From positions 1 to 10,872 of the forward strand of contig RKCM01000194.1 in the NCBI GenBank assembly GCA_014858325.1: a stretch of 10,872 nt of DNA, given 5' to 3'. Positions 1 through 6,705 of this stretch are shown here, in pieces. The notes beneath the pieces were generated by a model. That model did no database searches, was not told the DNA's origin, and saw only the letters and a program-made list of their open reading frames with translations. Position 1 is the first letter of the stretch; every line of letters begins with the position of its first letter. The translations under genes and the position numbers were made by a program. This stretch comes from Oscillospiraceae bacterium. GTDB lineage: Bacteria > Bacillota > Clostridia > Oscillospirales > Ruminococcaceae.

Positions 1-842
1 ATGCGGGTGTAGGGGGTCTCGGCGTCGGTGTAGTTCACCACCGCGTTGCCCTGATAGTTGTCGGTGTCCAGCACCTCGGTCTCAAAGCGGACGCTGCGGT
101 ACTGCAGCGCCCCCAGCCGATAGCCGAAGTAAGCGTCCACCGGGCCGGTGTAGACGATCTTTTCCGCCAGCTTGTCCAGCGCCGCCTTCTCCGCCAGGTA
201 ATCCACGCCCAGGTGCACCTCTACGCCGTCCAGCATCTTTTCCACCATGGCGGTGTAGCCCCCATTGGGGATGCCCTGATACAGGGCGTTGAAATAGTTG
301 TCGTCGTAGGTAAAGCGGACGGGCAGCCGCTTGATGATGAAGGCCGGCAGTTCGGTGCAGGGGCGGCCCCACTGCTTGCCGGTGTAGCCTTTGATGAGCT
401 TTTCGTAGATGTCGGTGCCCACCAGACTGATGGCCTGTTCTTCCAGGTTCTTCGGCTCGGTGATGCCGGCCTCGGCCCGCTGCTGCTCGATCTTTGCCTT
501 AGCCTGAGCCGGGGTCACCACGCCCCACATCTTGTTGAAGGTGTTCATATTAAAGGGCAGGTTGTAGATCTGGCCGTGGTAGTTGGCCACCGGGCTGTTG
601 GTGTAGCGGTTGAACTCCGCAAACTGGTTCACATACTGCCATACGGCCTTGTTGTTGGTGTGGAAGATGTGGGCCCCGTAGCGGTGGACGTTGATGCCCT
701 CCACGCTCTCGGTGTAGATGTTGCCTGCAATGTGGCTGCGCTTGTCCACGACCAGGCACCGCTTGCCCGCCTTTTTGGCCTCATGGGCAAATACCGCGCC
801 GTACAGGCCCGCGCCCACGATGAGATAATCGTACTGTTTCAT
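1..842 (-). CDS. glf: UDP-galactopyranose mutase, 3' end outside window
   Basis: Flavoenzyme that interconverts UDP-galactopyranose and UDP-galactofuranose in the cytoplasm, supplying galactofuranose for surface polysaccharides. The visible 280 residues start MKQYDYLIVGAG. They show an N-terminal dinucleotide (FAD) fold with GAGLYGAV at 10-17, the family block RYGAHIFHT around 54-62, GYTGKQWG at 152-159, and the arginine-rich stretch KRLPVRFTYDDNYF at 171-184. The window ends in the PYTR motif, in which the family has a conserved active-site arginine. About 90 C-terminal residues should lie beyond the left edge, given a usual length near 370. The ATG is preceded by AAAGGA inside the end of gdpP, with only 6 bp between the two genes, so translation and transcription are probably coupled. 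Family assignment is firm from the motifs. The link to a particular polysaccharide cannot be seen here. Confidence 0.95.
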   Translation of the reverse strand, partial: MKQYDYLIVGAGLYGAVFAHEAKKAGKRCLVVDKRSHIAGNIYTESVEGINVHRYGAHIFHTNNKAVWQYVNQFAEFNRYTNSPVANYHGQIYNLPFNMNTFNKMWGVVTPAQAKAKIEQQRAEAGITEPKNLEEQAISLVGTDIYEKLIKGYTGKQWGRPCTELPAFIIKRLPVRFTYDDNYFNALYQGIPNGGYTAMVEKMLDGVEVHLGVDYLAEKAALDKLAEKIVYTGPVDAYFGYRLGALQYRSVRFETEVLDTDNYQGNAVVNYTDAETPYTR

Positions 843-848
843 GGCTGT

Positions 849-2858
849 TTATCCTTTTTTCTTCTGGTTCTGGGGTTCGGGCCCCGGCTCGGCGGAGGTC
901 TTCTTCTGGGATGCCCGGTATTGGTCGATGGCCGTCTGGATGCGTGCCCGGGCGGCTTCCGGGGTAATGTGCTTGAGCTGGGCCGCCGCCATGGTCTGGT
1001 GGCCGCCGCCGCCCAGAGCTTCCATGATCACCTGCACGTTCACCGCGCCCAGGCTCCGGGCCGAGATGTTCACGCCGGTGCCCACCTGCACGGCCACAAA
1101 GCTGGCCTCCACGTTCTGGATGGTCAGCAGGTCGTTGGCCGCCTGCGCAATGGCCACCCGGGCCTCCGGGGCCACCTCGCCGCTGACGGAGATGGCGCAG
1201 TTGCGGTACATCTGGGCCTTTTCCACCAGGTCGGCCTTGGCGTTGTACTCCACCATGCTCACATCGAACAGCTGGCGCACCCGCTCGGTCTCCGCGCCGT
1301 AGCGCCGCAGGGCGGCAGCGGCTTCAAAGGTCCGCACGCCGGTGTGGAGGGTAAAATCCTGGGTGTCCAGCATGATGCCGGCCAAAAGGCCCTCGGCTTC
1401 CACCCGGTTGGGCTTGTCGTCTCGTTCGCCCACGTACTGCAAAAGCTCCGTGACCAGCTCGCTGGCCGAGGAGGAGTAGGGCTCGTGGCAGACGAGGGCG
1501 GGGTTCTCGATGAAGCCCACGCCCTTGCGGTGGTGGTCGATGACGGCCACCTTGCCGCATTTTTCCAAAATTTCCCGGCTCTCTACCAGATTGGCCTGGT
1601 ATGTATCCACCACGACACAGAGCGTTTTTTTCGAGATGATGGGCAGTGCGCCCTTGGGGTCGATGAAATCGTCCTCCTGCCCCGCTTCCACCAGCGCGTT
1701 GATGAGGCTGGAGGCCAGCGTGGCGTCCCGGCGGACGGCGATGACGGCGGGCACATCGCAAATTTTGCAGATGCGCAGCACACCCTCGGCGGAGCCGATG
1801 GCGTCCAGATCGCTCATGCGGTGGCCCATGATGACCACATGGTCGGCCTCTTTGATGAGCTTGACCAGCTGGTCGGCCACGATGCGGCTGCGCACCTTGC
1901 TCCGCTTTTCCACGCCGTGGCTCACGCCGCCGTAGAAGGTAAAGCCGTCGGGGGTCATTTCTGCGGCCTGATCGCCGCCGCGCCCCTGCGCCATATCCAG
2001 CGCCTGCACGGCCATGTCCTGGGCTTCCCGCAGGGTCTTGGCCCCCCGGCCGATGCCGATGGAGAGCGAAAGGTTCACACTGGGGTCGAGGGCGCGGATC
2101 TTATCCAGCACGTCGTAGCCGCGCTTTGCAAACTGCTCCAGCTGGCGCTCCTCCACCACGGCGATGTAGCGGCCGCTGGCCACCCGGCGCAAAAAACCCG
2201 TGCCCCGGCCGATCATCTCCTCCAGCACCCGGTTGATGCCCTCCAGCAGGCGGGCACGCTCGCTGTCCAGCATATCGCTGAACACGTCGTCGTAGCCGTC
2301 CACAAGGAAGACGAGGTAGCCCGGGCGGCTGGCCTTGTACTCGGCCTCGATCTTCCGCAAAGCGGTCTCCTCGTTGAGGACCAGCAGGGTCATGCTTTCG
2401 GCCTCGCCGGGCACCGTGGAGCTGTGGATGCACCACATCCCGTCGCCCAGCGTCAGCAGCTGGCCCTCTTCGGTGCGGGCCTGCTGCAAATCCAGCCCGG
2501 GCAGCACCTTCTGCACCCGGCTCACCAGCAGGTCCTGCCCGGCCAGCAGCCGCTGGCGGAACTGCTCGTTGTACCACAGCACCGTCTCGCCCGAAAGCAG
2601 GGCGGCAGGCTGGGACAGCGGCTCCAGGCTGAATTTCGTCTTGGATTTCTCAAAGCTGCCGCCGCAGACCCACTTGGCCAGCCAGCGGCGCAGCTGGCAG
2701 CGGAAGAAGCCCATGCCGACACACCAAAGCACCAGCAGCGCCAGCGCAAAGGGCCACGCGCCGGAGCCCTGGGCCAAAAGCCCCAGCACCAGCAGTGCGC
2801 AGAGGACGGCAAGGCCCGCCGTCAGCATTTCAAGGGTCCATCTAGGTTTTTGTTTCAT
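849..2858 (-). CDS. gdpP: GdpP-type cyclic-di-AMP phosphodiesterase (DHH/DHHA1 family)
   Basis: Membrane protein that hydrolyses cyclic-di-AMP to pApA, so controlling a messenger tied to potassium, osmotic and wall homeostasis. The 669 residues match the usual GdpP length (about 650-670). In order: two membrane helices (about 12-30 and 36-53), a PAS-like segment (about 85-170), and a degenerate GGDEF domain (about 175-300) in which the active-site motif is replaced by ASGRY and which ends GRGGDQAA. The DHH domain has GHRMSDLDAIG at 345-355, with H346, D350 and D352 as metal ligands, then D418 in VVVDTY, DHH at 441-443 and D498. A DHHA1 domain carries GGGGH at 616-620. All expected metal ligands are present, so it should be active. 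The tail is lysine-rich. The ATG is 11 bp from an AGGAGG site. It lies 61 bp after rnjA with no terminator seen. Elsewhere gdpP commonly neighbours rplI and dnaB, so this context differs. Confidence 0.96.
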   Translation of the reverse strand: MKQKPRWTLEMLTAGLAVLCALLVLGLLAQGSGAWPFALALLVLWCVGMGFFRCQLRRWLAKWVCGGSFEKSKTKFSLEPLSQPAALLSGETVLWYNEQFRQRLLAGQDLLVSRVQKVLPGLDLQQARTEEGQLLTLGDGMWCIHSSTVPGEAESMTLLVLNEETALRKIEAEYKASRPGYLVFLVDGYDDVFSDMLDSERARLLEGINRVLEEMIGRGTGFLRRVASGRYIAVVEERQLEQFAKRGYDVLDKIRALDPSVNLSLSIGIGRGAKTLREAQDMAVQALDMAQGRGGDQAAEMTPDGFTFYGGVSHGVEKRSKVRSRIVADQLVKLIKEADHVVIMGHRMSDLDAIGSAEGVLRICKICDVPAVIAVRRDATLASSLINALVEAGQEDDFIDPKGALPIISKKTLCVVVDTYQANLVESREILEKCGKVAVIDHHRKGVGFIENPALVCHEPYSSSASELVTELLQYVGERDDKPNRVEAEGLLAGIMLDTQDFTLHTGVRTFEAAAALRRYGAETERVRQLFDVSMVEYNAKADLVEKAQMYRNCAISVSGEVAPEARVAIAQAANDLLTIQNVEASFVAVQVGTGVNISARSLGAVNVQVIMEALGGGGHQTMAAAQLKHITPEAARARIQTAIDQYRASQKKTSAEPGPEPQNQKKKG

Positions 2859-2919
2859 CCGTTCTTCTGCCTCCTGAGGGGTGGCTGCGGCTCTCTCCCG
2901 CCCCGCCCTGCGATCCGGC

Positions 2920-4719
2920 TCAGACCTCCATCAAGATGGGGAGGATCATGGGGCTGCGCTTGGTGCGGCGGTAGATATAGCTGCTCAGCGCCTCCCGCAC
3001 CCGGGTCTTGACGCTGTTCCAATCGCGGACGTGCTCGTCCACGCAGCGGTCCAGAGCCGTCTCCACGATGCTCTGGGCACCGTCCATCAGGCTCTCGTTC
3101 TCGCGGACGTAGACAAAGCCGCGGCTCACCAGGTCGGGCCCGGCCAGCACCTTGCCGGTCTTGCTGTCCACGGTGGCCACGATGATGACGAGGCCGTCCT
3201 CGGAGAGGTGCTTGCGGTCCCGCAGCACCACATTGCCCACGTCGCCCACACCCAGGCCGTCCACCATGACGGCGCCGGCCGTGACAGGCTCGCCCAGCTT
3301 GATCTCATCCCGGCTGAGGACGACGTTGGAGCCGTTTTCCGCAATGAGGATGTTGCTGGTGGGGATGCCCAGAGAAGCGGCGGTCATGGCATGCTTTTTC
3401 AGCTGCTTGTACTCGCCGTGGACGGGCAGGAAATACTTGGGCTTGGTCAGGGTGAGCATCAGCTTCTGCTCCTCCTGGCAGGCGTGGCCGGAGACGTGGA
3501 CGTCGTACATGCCCTCGTAGATGACCTCTGCGCCCAGCAGCAGCAGGCCGTTGACGATCTTGGTCACGCTCTTCTCGTTGCCGGGAATGGGCTTGGCGGA
3601 GATGATGATGAAGTCGCCGGGGCCCACCCGCACCTGCCGGTGGCTGCAGGAGGCCATGCGGGAGAGGGCGCTCAAAGGCTCGCCCTGGCTGCCCGTGGTC
3701 ACCAGCACCACCTGCTCCGGCGGGTACTGGTTGATCTCATCGATGCTGATGAGGGTGCCCTCCGGGATGTGCATATAGCCCAGCTCCTGGGCCATGGCGG
3801 TGTTGTTCACCATGCTGCGGCCGCTGAAGGCCACCTTGCGGCCATCCTCCACGGCCAGATCGATGATCTGCTGCACACGGTAGATGTTGGAAGCAAAGGT
3901 CGCAATGATGATCCGCTTGTTCTGGGCGCGGGCAAACAAGCTGCGCACGCCCGCCGCTACCTTCTGCTCGGTGGCGGTAAAGCCCGGGCGCTCGGCGTTG
4001 GTGGAGTCGCTCAGCAGCGCCAGCACGCCCTTCTCGCCGTAATCGGAGAGGGTGGCCAGATCGGTGGGGCCGCAGGCCAGCGGGGTGTAATCGATCTTGA
4101 AGTCGCCGGTCTGGATGATGGTACCGGCAGGGCTGTCGATGGCAAAGGCCACCGCGTCCGGGATGGAGTGGTTGACATGGATGGGCTCCACCGTGAAGCA
4201 GCCCAGCTTCAGCTTCTGCTTGGGCACGATCTCCACAAACTTGGTCTTGCCTGCCAGGCCGAACTCCTCCAGCTTGTTGCGGATGAGGCCGCAGGTCAGC
4301 CGGGTGCCGTAGATGGGCAGATCGAATTTCTGCAGCAGGTAGGGGATGCTGCCGATGTGGTCCTCGTGGCCGTGGGTGATGAGCAGGCCCTTGATCTTCT
4401 CCTTATTCTGCAACACAAAGGTGAAATCGGGGATGACCATATCCACGCCCAGCATATCGTTCTCGGGGAAGACGAGGCCGCAGTCCACGATGATCATATC
4501 GCCGCAGCACTCGTAGACGGTCATATTCTTGCCCACCTCGCCCAGGCCGCCCAGCGGGTAGATGTGGATGGGCACCGCAGCCTCCTTGGGCTGCTGGGGC
4601 CGCCGGGGGCGGTGGTTGTAGTAGGGTCGGCGGGTGCGGGGACGCTTCTCGCCGCCGGTGGTGGTTTCTGCTGCCCGGTTCTGCACGGGAGCGTGGTTCT
4701 GTTCTTTTGCCTGTGCCAT
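2920..4719 (-). CDS. rnjA: Ribonuclease J
   Basis: Metallo-beta-lactamase/beta-CASP ribonuclease, with 5'-3' exonuclease and endonuclease activity in the family, central to mRNA decay and rRNA maturation. From the chosen start the protein is 599 residues. Residues 1-47 are a basic, Arg/Pro-rich and probably disordered extension. The catalytic core follows: GGLGEVGKN at 57-65, the zinc motif HGHEDH at 116-121, H184, D206 in QTGDFKID, the beta-CASP segment with TTGSQGEP at 341-348, VSGHA at 409-413 and PVHGE at 432-436. A C-terminal domain of about 130 residues completes it. The frame stays open upstream to an ATG at 4956, but only the ATG at 4719 has a Shine-Dalgarno (TGGAGG) at useful spacing, and homology begins well downstream of it. 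First gene of a likely rnjA-gdpP-glf operon. J1 versus J2 cannot be decided from the sequence. Confidence 0.96.
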   Translation of the reverse strand: MAQAKEQNHAPVQNRAAETTTGGEKRPRTRRPYYNHRPRRPQQPKEAAVPIHIYPLGGLGEVGKNMTVYECCGDMIIVDCGLVFPENDMLGVDMVIPDFTFVLQNKEKIKGLLITHGHEDHIGSIPYLLQKFDLPIYGTRLTCGLIRNKLEEFGLAGKTKFVEIVPKQKLKLGCFTVEPIHVNHSIPDAVAFAIDSPAGTIIQTGDFKIDYTPLACGPTDLATLSDYGEKGVLALLSDSTNAERPGFTATEQKVAAGVRSLFARAQNKRIIIATFASNIYRVQQIIDLAVEDGRKVAFSGRSMVNNTAMAQELGYMHIPEGTLISIDEINQYPPEQVVLVTTGSQGEPLSALSRMASCSHRQVRVGPGDFIIISAKPIPGNEKSVTKIVNGLLLLGAEVIYEGMYDVHVSGHACQEEQKLMLTLTKPKYFLPVHGEYKQLKKHAMTAASLGIPTSNILIAENGSNVVLSRDEIKLGEPVTAGAVMVDGLGVGDVGNVVLRDRKHLSEDGLVIIVATVDSKTGKVLAGPDLVSRGFVYVRENESLMDGAQSIVETALDRCVDEHVRDWNSVKTRVREALSSYIYRRTKRSPMILPILMEV

Positions 4720-4981
4720 TCGTACCTCCAAAAATAATGGCGAATACGGCCCACCCCAAGGCCGGGGCGGCCGTTTCTGCCTGCACGGGGAAGCATAAAC
4801 TCGCATCTGCTTCCGTTGGATGCATCCGTATAGAATTGATTCTGTCAGCGTTCTTTTTTTACAAGAAGCTGGTGGCCCCGCAGAAATTGCTGCCCGTCCA
4901 GTCCATCTGCTCGATGCGACCGCGGCTTTCCGGCGGGGGCCTGTGGGCACACGCACCGCGCGCCCCTATACGCATTTTATT
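4720..4981 (-). other. Long 5' leader of rnjA
   Basis: From the probable start point near 4981 to the rnjA ATG there are about 260 untranslated nucleotides. The first third is very GC-rich, the middle is AT-richer with an A7 run near 4860, and a strong hairpin sits just before the ribosome binding site. I recognise no known riboswitch or T-box motif. The length is unusual for a bacterial leader and would suit control of RNase J at the level of its own mRNA, which is inference. Confidence 0.55.
4746..4774 (-). promoter_or_regulatory. Hairpin upstream of the rnjA ribosome binding site
   Basis: In the minus-strand RNA, ACGG-CCGCCCC pairs with GGGGUGG-G-CCGU: about 11 pairs with one G-U pair, one bulged G and the loop GGCCUU. 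It ends about 16 nt before the TGGAGG site. A short U5 run follows some 12 nt later, too far for a typical intrinsic terminator, so it reads better as a structural or regulatory element than as a terminator. Confidence 0.5.
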
Positions 4982-4987
4982 GTATTC

Positions 4988-5016
4988 AGTATAGTATTTC
5001 CCGGCCTTTTTGTCAA
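4988..5016 (-). promoter_or_regulatory. Sigma-A promoter for rnjA-gdpP-glf
   Basis: On the minus strand a perfect -35 (TTGACA, 5016-5011) is followed after exactly 17 bp by TATACT (4993-4988). Transcription should start near 4981. Nothing else between here and rnjA matches as well. It is divergent from the rnhA promoter, the two -35 boxes being 43 bp apart. Confidence 0.85.
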
Positions 5017-5059
5017 TTCCAAGGTTTGGCACACCGGGGCCGATTTATGCGCAGGGGGC

Positions 5060-5089
5060 TTGACAGAACGTGCAAAATGCCGCTAAATA
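5060..5089 (+). promoter_or_regulatory. Sigma-A promoter for rnhA
   Basis: Perfect -35 TTGACA at 5060-5065, then 18 bp, then TAAATA at 5084-5089. The predicted start near 5096 leaves a leader of about 29 nt before the rnhA ATG, ending in a GGGAG ribosome binding site. Confidence 0.75.
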
Positions 5090-5124
5090 GAAGCAGCACA
5101 AAAATTTGCATCCGGGAGAACAAG

Positions 5125-5589
5125 ATGAAACAAGTGGAAATTTACACCGACGGTGCCTGTAGCGGCAACCCCGGCCCGGGCGGCTGGGGAGCCGTGCTGC
5201 GCTACCGCTTCAACGGCAAGGTCTACGAGAAGGAGCTCAGCGGGGGCGAAGCGTCCACCACCAACAACCGCATGGAGCTGACCGCCTTCATCGAAGCGCT
5301 GCGCCAGCTCAAAGAGCCCTGCGAGGTGCGGCTGTGCTCCGACAGCCAGTACGTCATCAACGGGCTGGAAAAAGGCTGGGCCAAAGGCTGGCAGCGCCGG
5401 GGCTGGAAAAAGAGCGACGGCTCCCCTGCCCTGAACCCGGACCTCTGGGCCCAGGCGCTGGAGCAGGAAGCACGCCACAAGATCACATACGTCTGGGTGA
5501 AAGGCCATGCCGGCCACCCGGAAAACGAGCGCTGCGACCAGCTGGCCGTGGCACAGAGCCAGGCACATGGCGGGAGGCAGGGACGATGA
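5125..5589 (+). CDS. rnhA: Ribonuclease HI
   Basis: Cytoplasmic endonuclease that cuts the RNA strand of RNA-DNA hybrids, removing R-loops and primers. The 154 residues match the usual length of about 155. The four acidic catalytic residues are visible: D9 in YTDGACSGNPGPGGWG, E51 in NNRMELTA, D73 in CSDSQYV and D138 in NERCDQLA, with the catalytic-loop histidine in VKGHAGHPENERCD (H128). The basic protrusion GWAKGWQRRGWKK (84-96) is the hybrid-binding handle typical of the E. coli type. The frame is open upstream to 5026, but the ATG at 5125 has GGGAG at good spacing and begins exactly where the fold begins. The stop overlaps the start of the next gene by 4 bp (ATGA). Confidence 0.96.
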   Translation: MKQVEIYTDGACSGNPGPGGWGAVLRYRFNGKVYEKELSGGEASTTNNRMELTAFIEALRQLKEPCEVRLCSDSQYVINGLEKGWAKGWQRRGWKKSDGSPALNPDLWAQALEQEARHKITYVWVKGHAGHPENERCDQLAVAQSQAHGGRQGR

Positions 5590-6098
5590 GCGATACTTTT
5601 TTGCCCGGCAGCGGGTTTGATACCTACGAGCAGCAGGACCGCGTTCTGGTCGGGATGCAGGACAGCATGGCCGCCAAGATGGCCGTCCGCATTTTGCAGC
5701 AGCAGGGCTTTGCGGTGGCGGGGGCCGTGGTGCGCCTTGCCCCGGAGGAGGAGCCTGCCGTAGCAGCCGCCAAAAAGGCCGCTGCGGCCCTTGGCATCGA
5801 GTGCGTGGTGCTCAACGCCGAAGCGCTGGCCGCGCAGGATGCCGCCGACGCCCGGCTCTCCGCCCTTTTGACGGCGGCGGATAAACTGGGCATCCAGTAC
5901 ATCGCCACCGGCCACTTTGCCCGGGTGGAGACAGGGGCGGACGGAGCCAGCCACATCTACCCCCACGAGGACCCCGCCGCCGACCAGAGCGATGTTCTGG
6001 CTCCGCTGCCGCAGGAGATCCTTGCCCGGCTGATCCTGCCCCTCGGGGATTTCTGCCCCGAAGATCTGGAAGAGATGGCGGAAGAGTTCAAGATTTAA
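5586..6098 (+). CDS. Degenerate MnmA-like protein (N-terminal domain only, PP-loop lost)
   Basis: A 170-residue protein that resembles the N-terminal adenine-nucleotide hydrolase domain of MnmA, the tRNA 2-thiouridylase. By eye it aligns at RVLVGM (19-24), ILQQQGFAVAGAVVRL (36-51), AAAALGIECVVLNAEAL (65-81), ADKLGIQYIATGHFARV (98-114), the DQS of the family KDQS motif (133-135), and LPLGDF...EEMAEEF (151-168). Three essential parts are missing. The PP-loop SGGVDSS is replaced position for position by QDSMAAK (25-31). The segment with the NPC..CN catalytic cysteine is contracted away. The whole C-terminal half, with the second cysteine, is absent. It should therefore not thiolate tRNA. The frame is intact, codon use matches the neighbours, and a GGGAGG site precedes the ATG, which suggests a maintained gene rather than fresh decay. 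It overlaps rnhA by ATGA, so the two are translationally coupled. Actual function is unknown. Confidence 0.75.
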   Translation: MSDTFLPGSGFDTYEQQDRVLVGMQDSMAAKMAVRILQQQGFAVAGAVVRLAPEEEPAVAAAKKAAAALGIECVVLNAEALAAQDAADARLSALLTAADKLGIQYIATGHFARVETGADGASHIYPHEDPAADQSDVLAPLPQEILARLILPLGDFCPEDLEEMAEEFKI

Positions 6099-6112
6099 CA
6101 GGCGAAGACGCA

Positions 6113-6143
6113 AAAAGTCCCAGCGCAATGCGCTGGGACTTTT
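6113..6143. terminator. Bidirectional intrinsic terminator
   Basis: A perfect 14-bp inverted repeat (AAAAGTCCCAGCGC, loop AAT, GCGCTGGGACTTTT) lies between the convergent rnhA/MnmA-like pair and mgsA. It ends in TTTT on the plus strand and, being flanked by A5 on the left, in a T run on the minus strand. It can terminate both transcription units. Confidence 0.92.
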
Positions 6144-6153
6144 GTATTTGCTT

Positions 6154-6558
6154 TTAGTTCTGCGGGTGCACGATATCGCGCCAGTCGAGGTCGCCGCGCT
6201 CCAGGCCGTGGATGAGCACCTCGGCGGTGGCGATGTTGGTGGCCATGGGGATGTTGTGCACGTCGCACAGCCGCAGCAGGGTCATCTCGTTGGGCTCGCT
6301 GGGCTTGGCATTGATGGGGTCGCGGAAGAACAGGAGCAGGTCTACTTCGTTGCAGGCGATGCGGGATGCGATCTGCTGGTCGCCCCCCTGCACCCCGGCC
6401 AAAAAGCGCTGCACCTGCAGGCCGGTGGCCTCTGCGATCATTTTGCCGGTGGTGCCGGTAGCCACCAATTTATGCTGGCTCAAAATACGGCAGTATGCCG
6501 TACAGAACTGAACCATCAGTTCCTTTTTGGAGTCATGCGCAATCAGTGCGATCGTCAT
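6154..6558 (-). CDS. mgsA: Methylglyoxal synthase with altered active-site residues
   Basis: Converts dihydroxyacetone phosphate to methylglyoxal and phosphate, a glycolytic overflow bypass in the cytoplasm. The 134 residues show IAHDSKK (6-12), TGTTGKMI (34-41), GGDQQIA (58-64), FFRDP (77-81), and LLRLCDVHNIPMATNIATAE (94-113). Using E. coli numbering, H19, D20, D71 and D91 correspond to H8, D9, D60 and D80, which are conserved with identical spacing. The equivalents of H98 and D101, however, are S87 and N90 in KPSEPNE. Both positions contribute to the E. coli active site, so activity may be changed, or this may be a lineage variant. The start has AAAGGAGAGG 7 bp upstream. It lies downstream of mrdA, with its own probable promoter, and faces a shared terminator. 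Confidence 0.93.
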   Translation of the reverse strand: MTIALIAHDSKKELMVQFCTAYCRILSQHKLVATGTTGKMIAEATGLQVQRFLAGVQGGDQQIASRIACNEVDLLLFFRDPINAKPSEPNEMTLLRLCDVHNIPMATNIATAEVLIHGLERGDLDWRDIVHPQN

Positions 6559-6613
6559 TGGTCAACCTCTCCTTTGTCCTTGCCGTGTTTTTGGGCCTTG
6601 TCTTGCATTTATC

Positions 6614-6642
6614 ATAGTATCACAATTTCCGGCAATTTACAA
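6614..6642 (-). promoter_or_regulatory. Probable mgsA promoter
   Basis: On the minus strand TTGTAA (6642-6637), 17 bp, then TACTAT (6619-6614) preceded by TG at the extended -10 position. The stretch is clearly AT-richer than its surroundings. The start would fall near 6607, about 50 nt before the ATG. The -35 box is imperfect. No U-tract terminator for mrdA is visible in the 147-bp gap, so read-through from the mre cluster is also possible. Confidence 0.55.
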
Positions 6643-6705
6643 CTGTTTTTTCAGCACTTCGGCCCAAATTTCTGGTTTTTTCCGCCAAATCAGCGCTGCT
6701 GCGTT

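Noticed and set aside
213..3011. 932-codon plus-strand open frame opposite glf and gdpP
   Set aside because: Composition is a His/Ala/Leu/Val-rich antisense translation with no recognisable domain; the minus strand holds clear gdpP and glf motifs.
2881..4737. 618-codon plus-strand open frame opposite rnjA
   Set aside because: Antisense shadow of a GC-rich gene; no domain and no suitable ribosome binding site, while RNase J motifs are unmistakable on the other strand.
4720..4956. Upstream extension of rnjA to an ATG at 4956
   Set aside because: The 79 extra residues match nothing in RNase J, would read through the leader hairpin, and the ATG lacks a ribosome binding site.
4859..4975. 38-codon leader reading frame in the rnjA leader
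   Set aside because: Starts only about 6 nt after the predicted transcript start, has no Shine-Dalgarno, and shows no run of a single amino acid that would suggest attenuation.
5026..5124. N-terminal extension of rnhA to 5026
   Set aside because: It would cover the promoter and adds 33 residues not found in RNase HI; the ATG at 5125 has the ribosome binding site.
6643..6690. Possible mrdA terminator (CAGCGCT with AGTGCTG)
   Set aside because: The arms are about 40 nt apart and are followed by A residues, not U residues, in the mrdA transcript.
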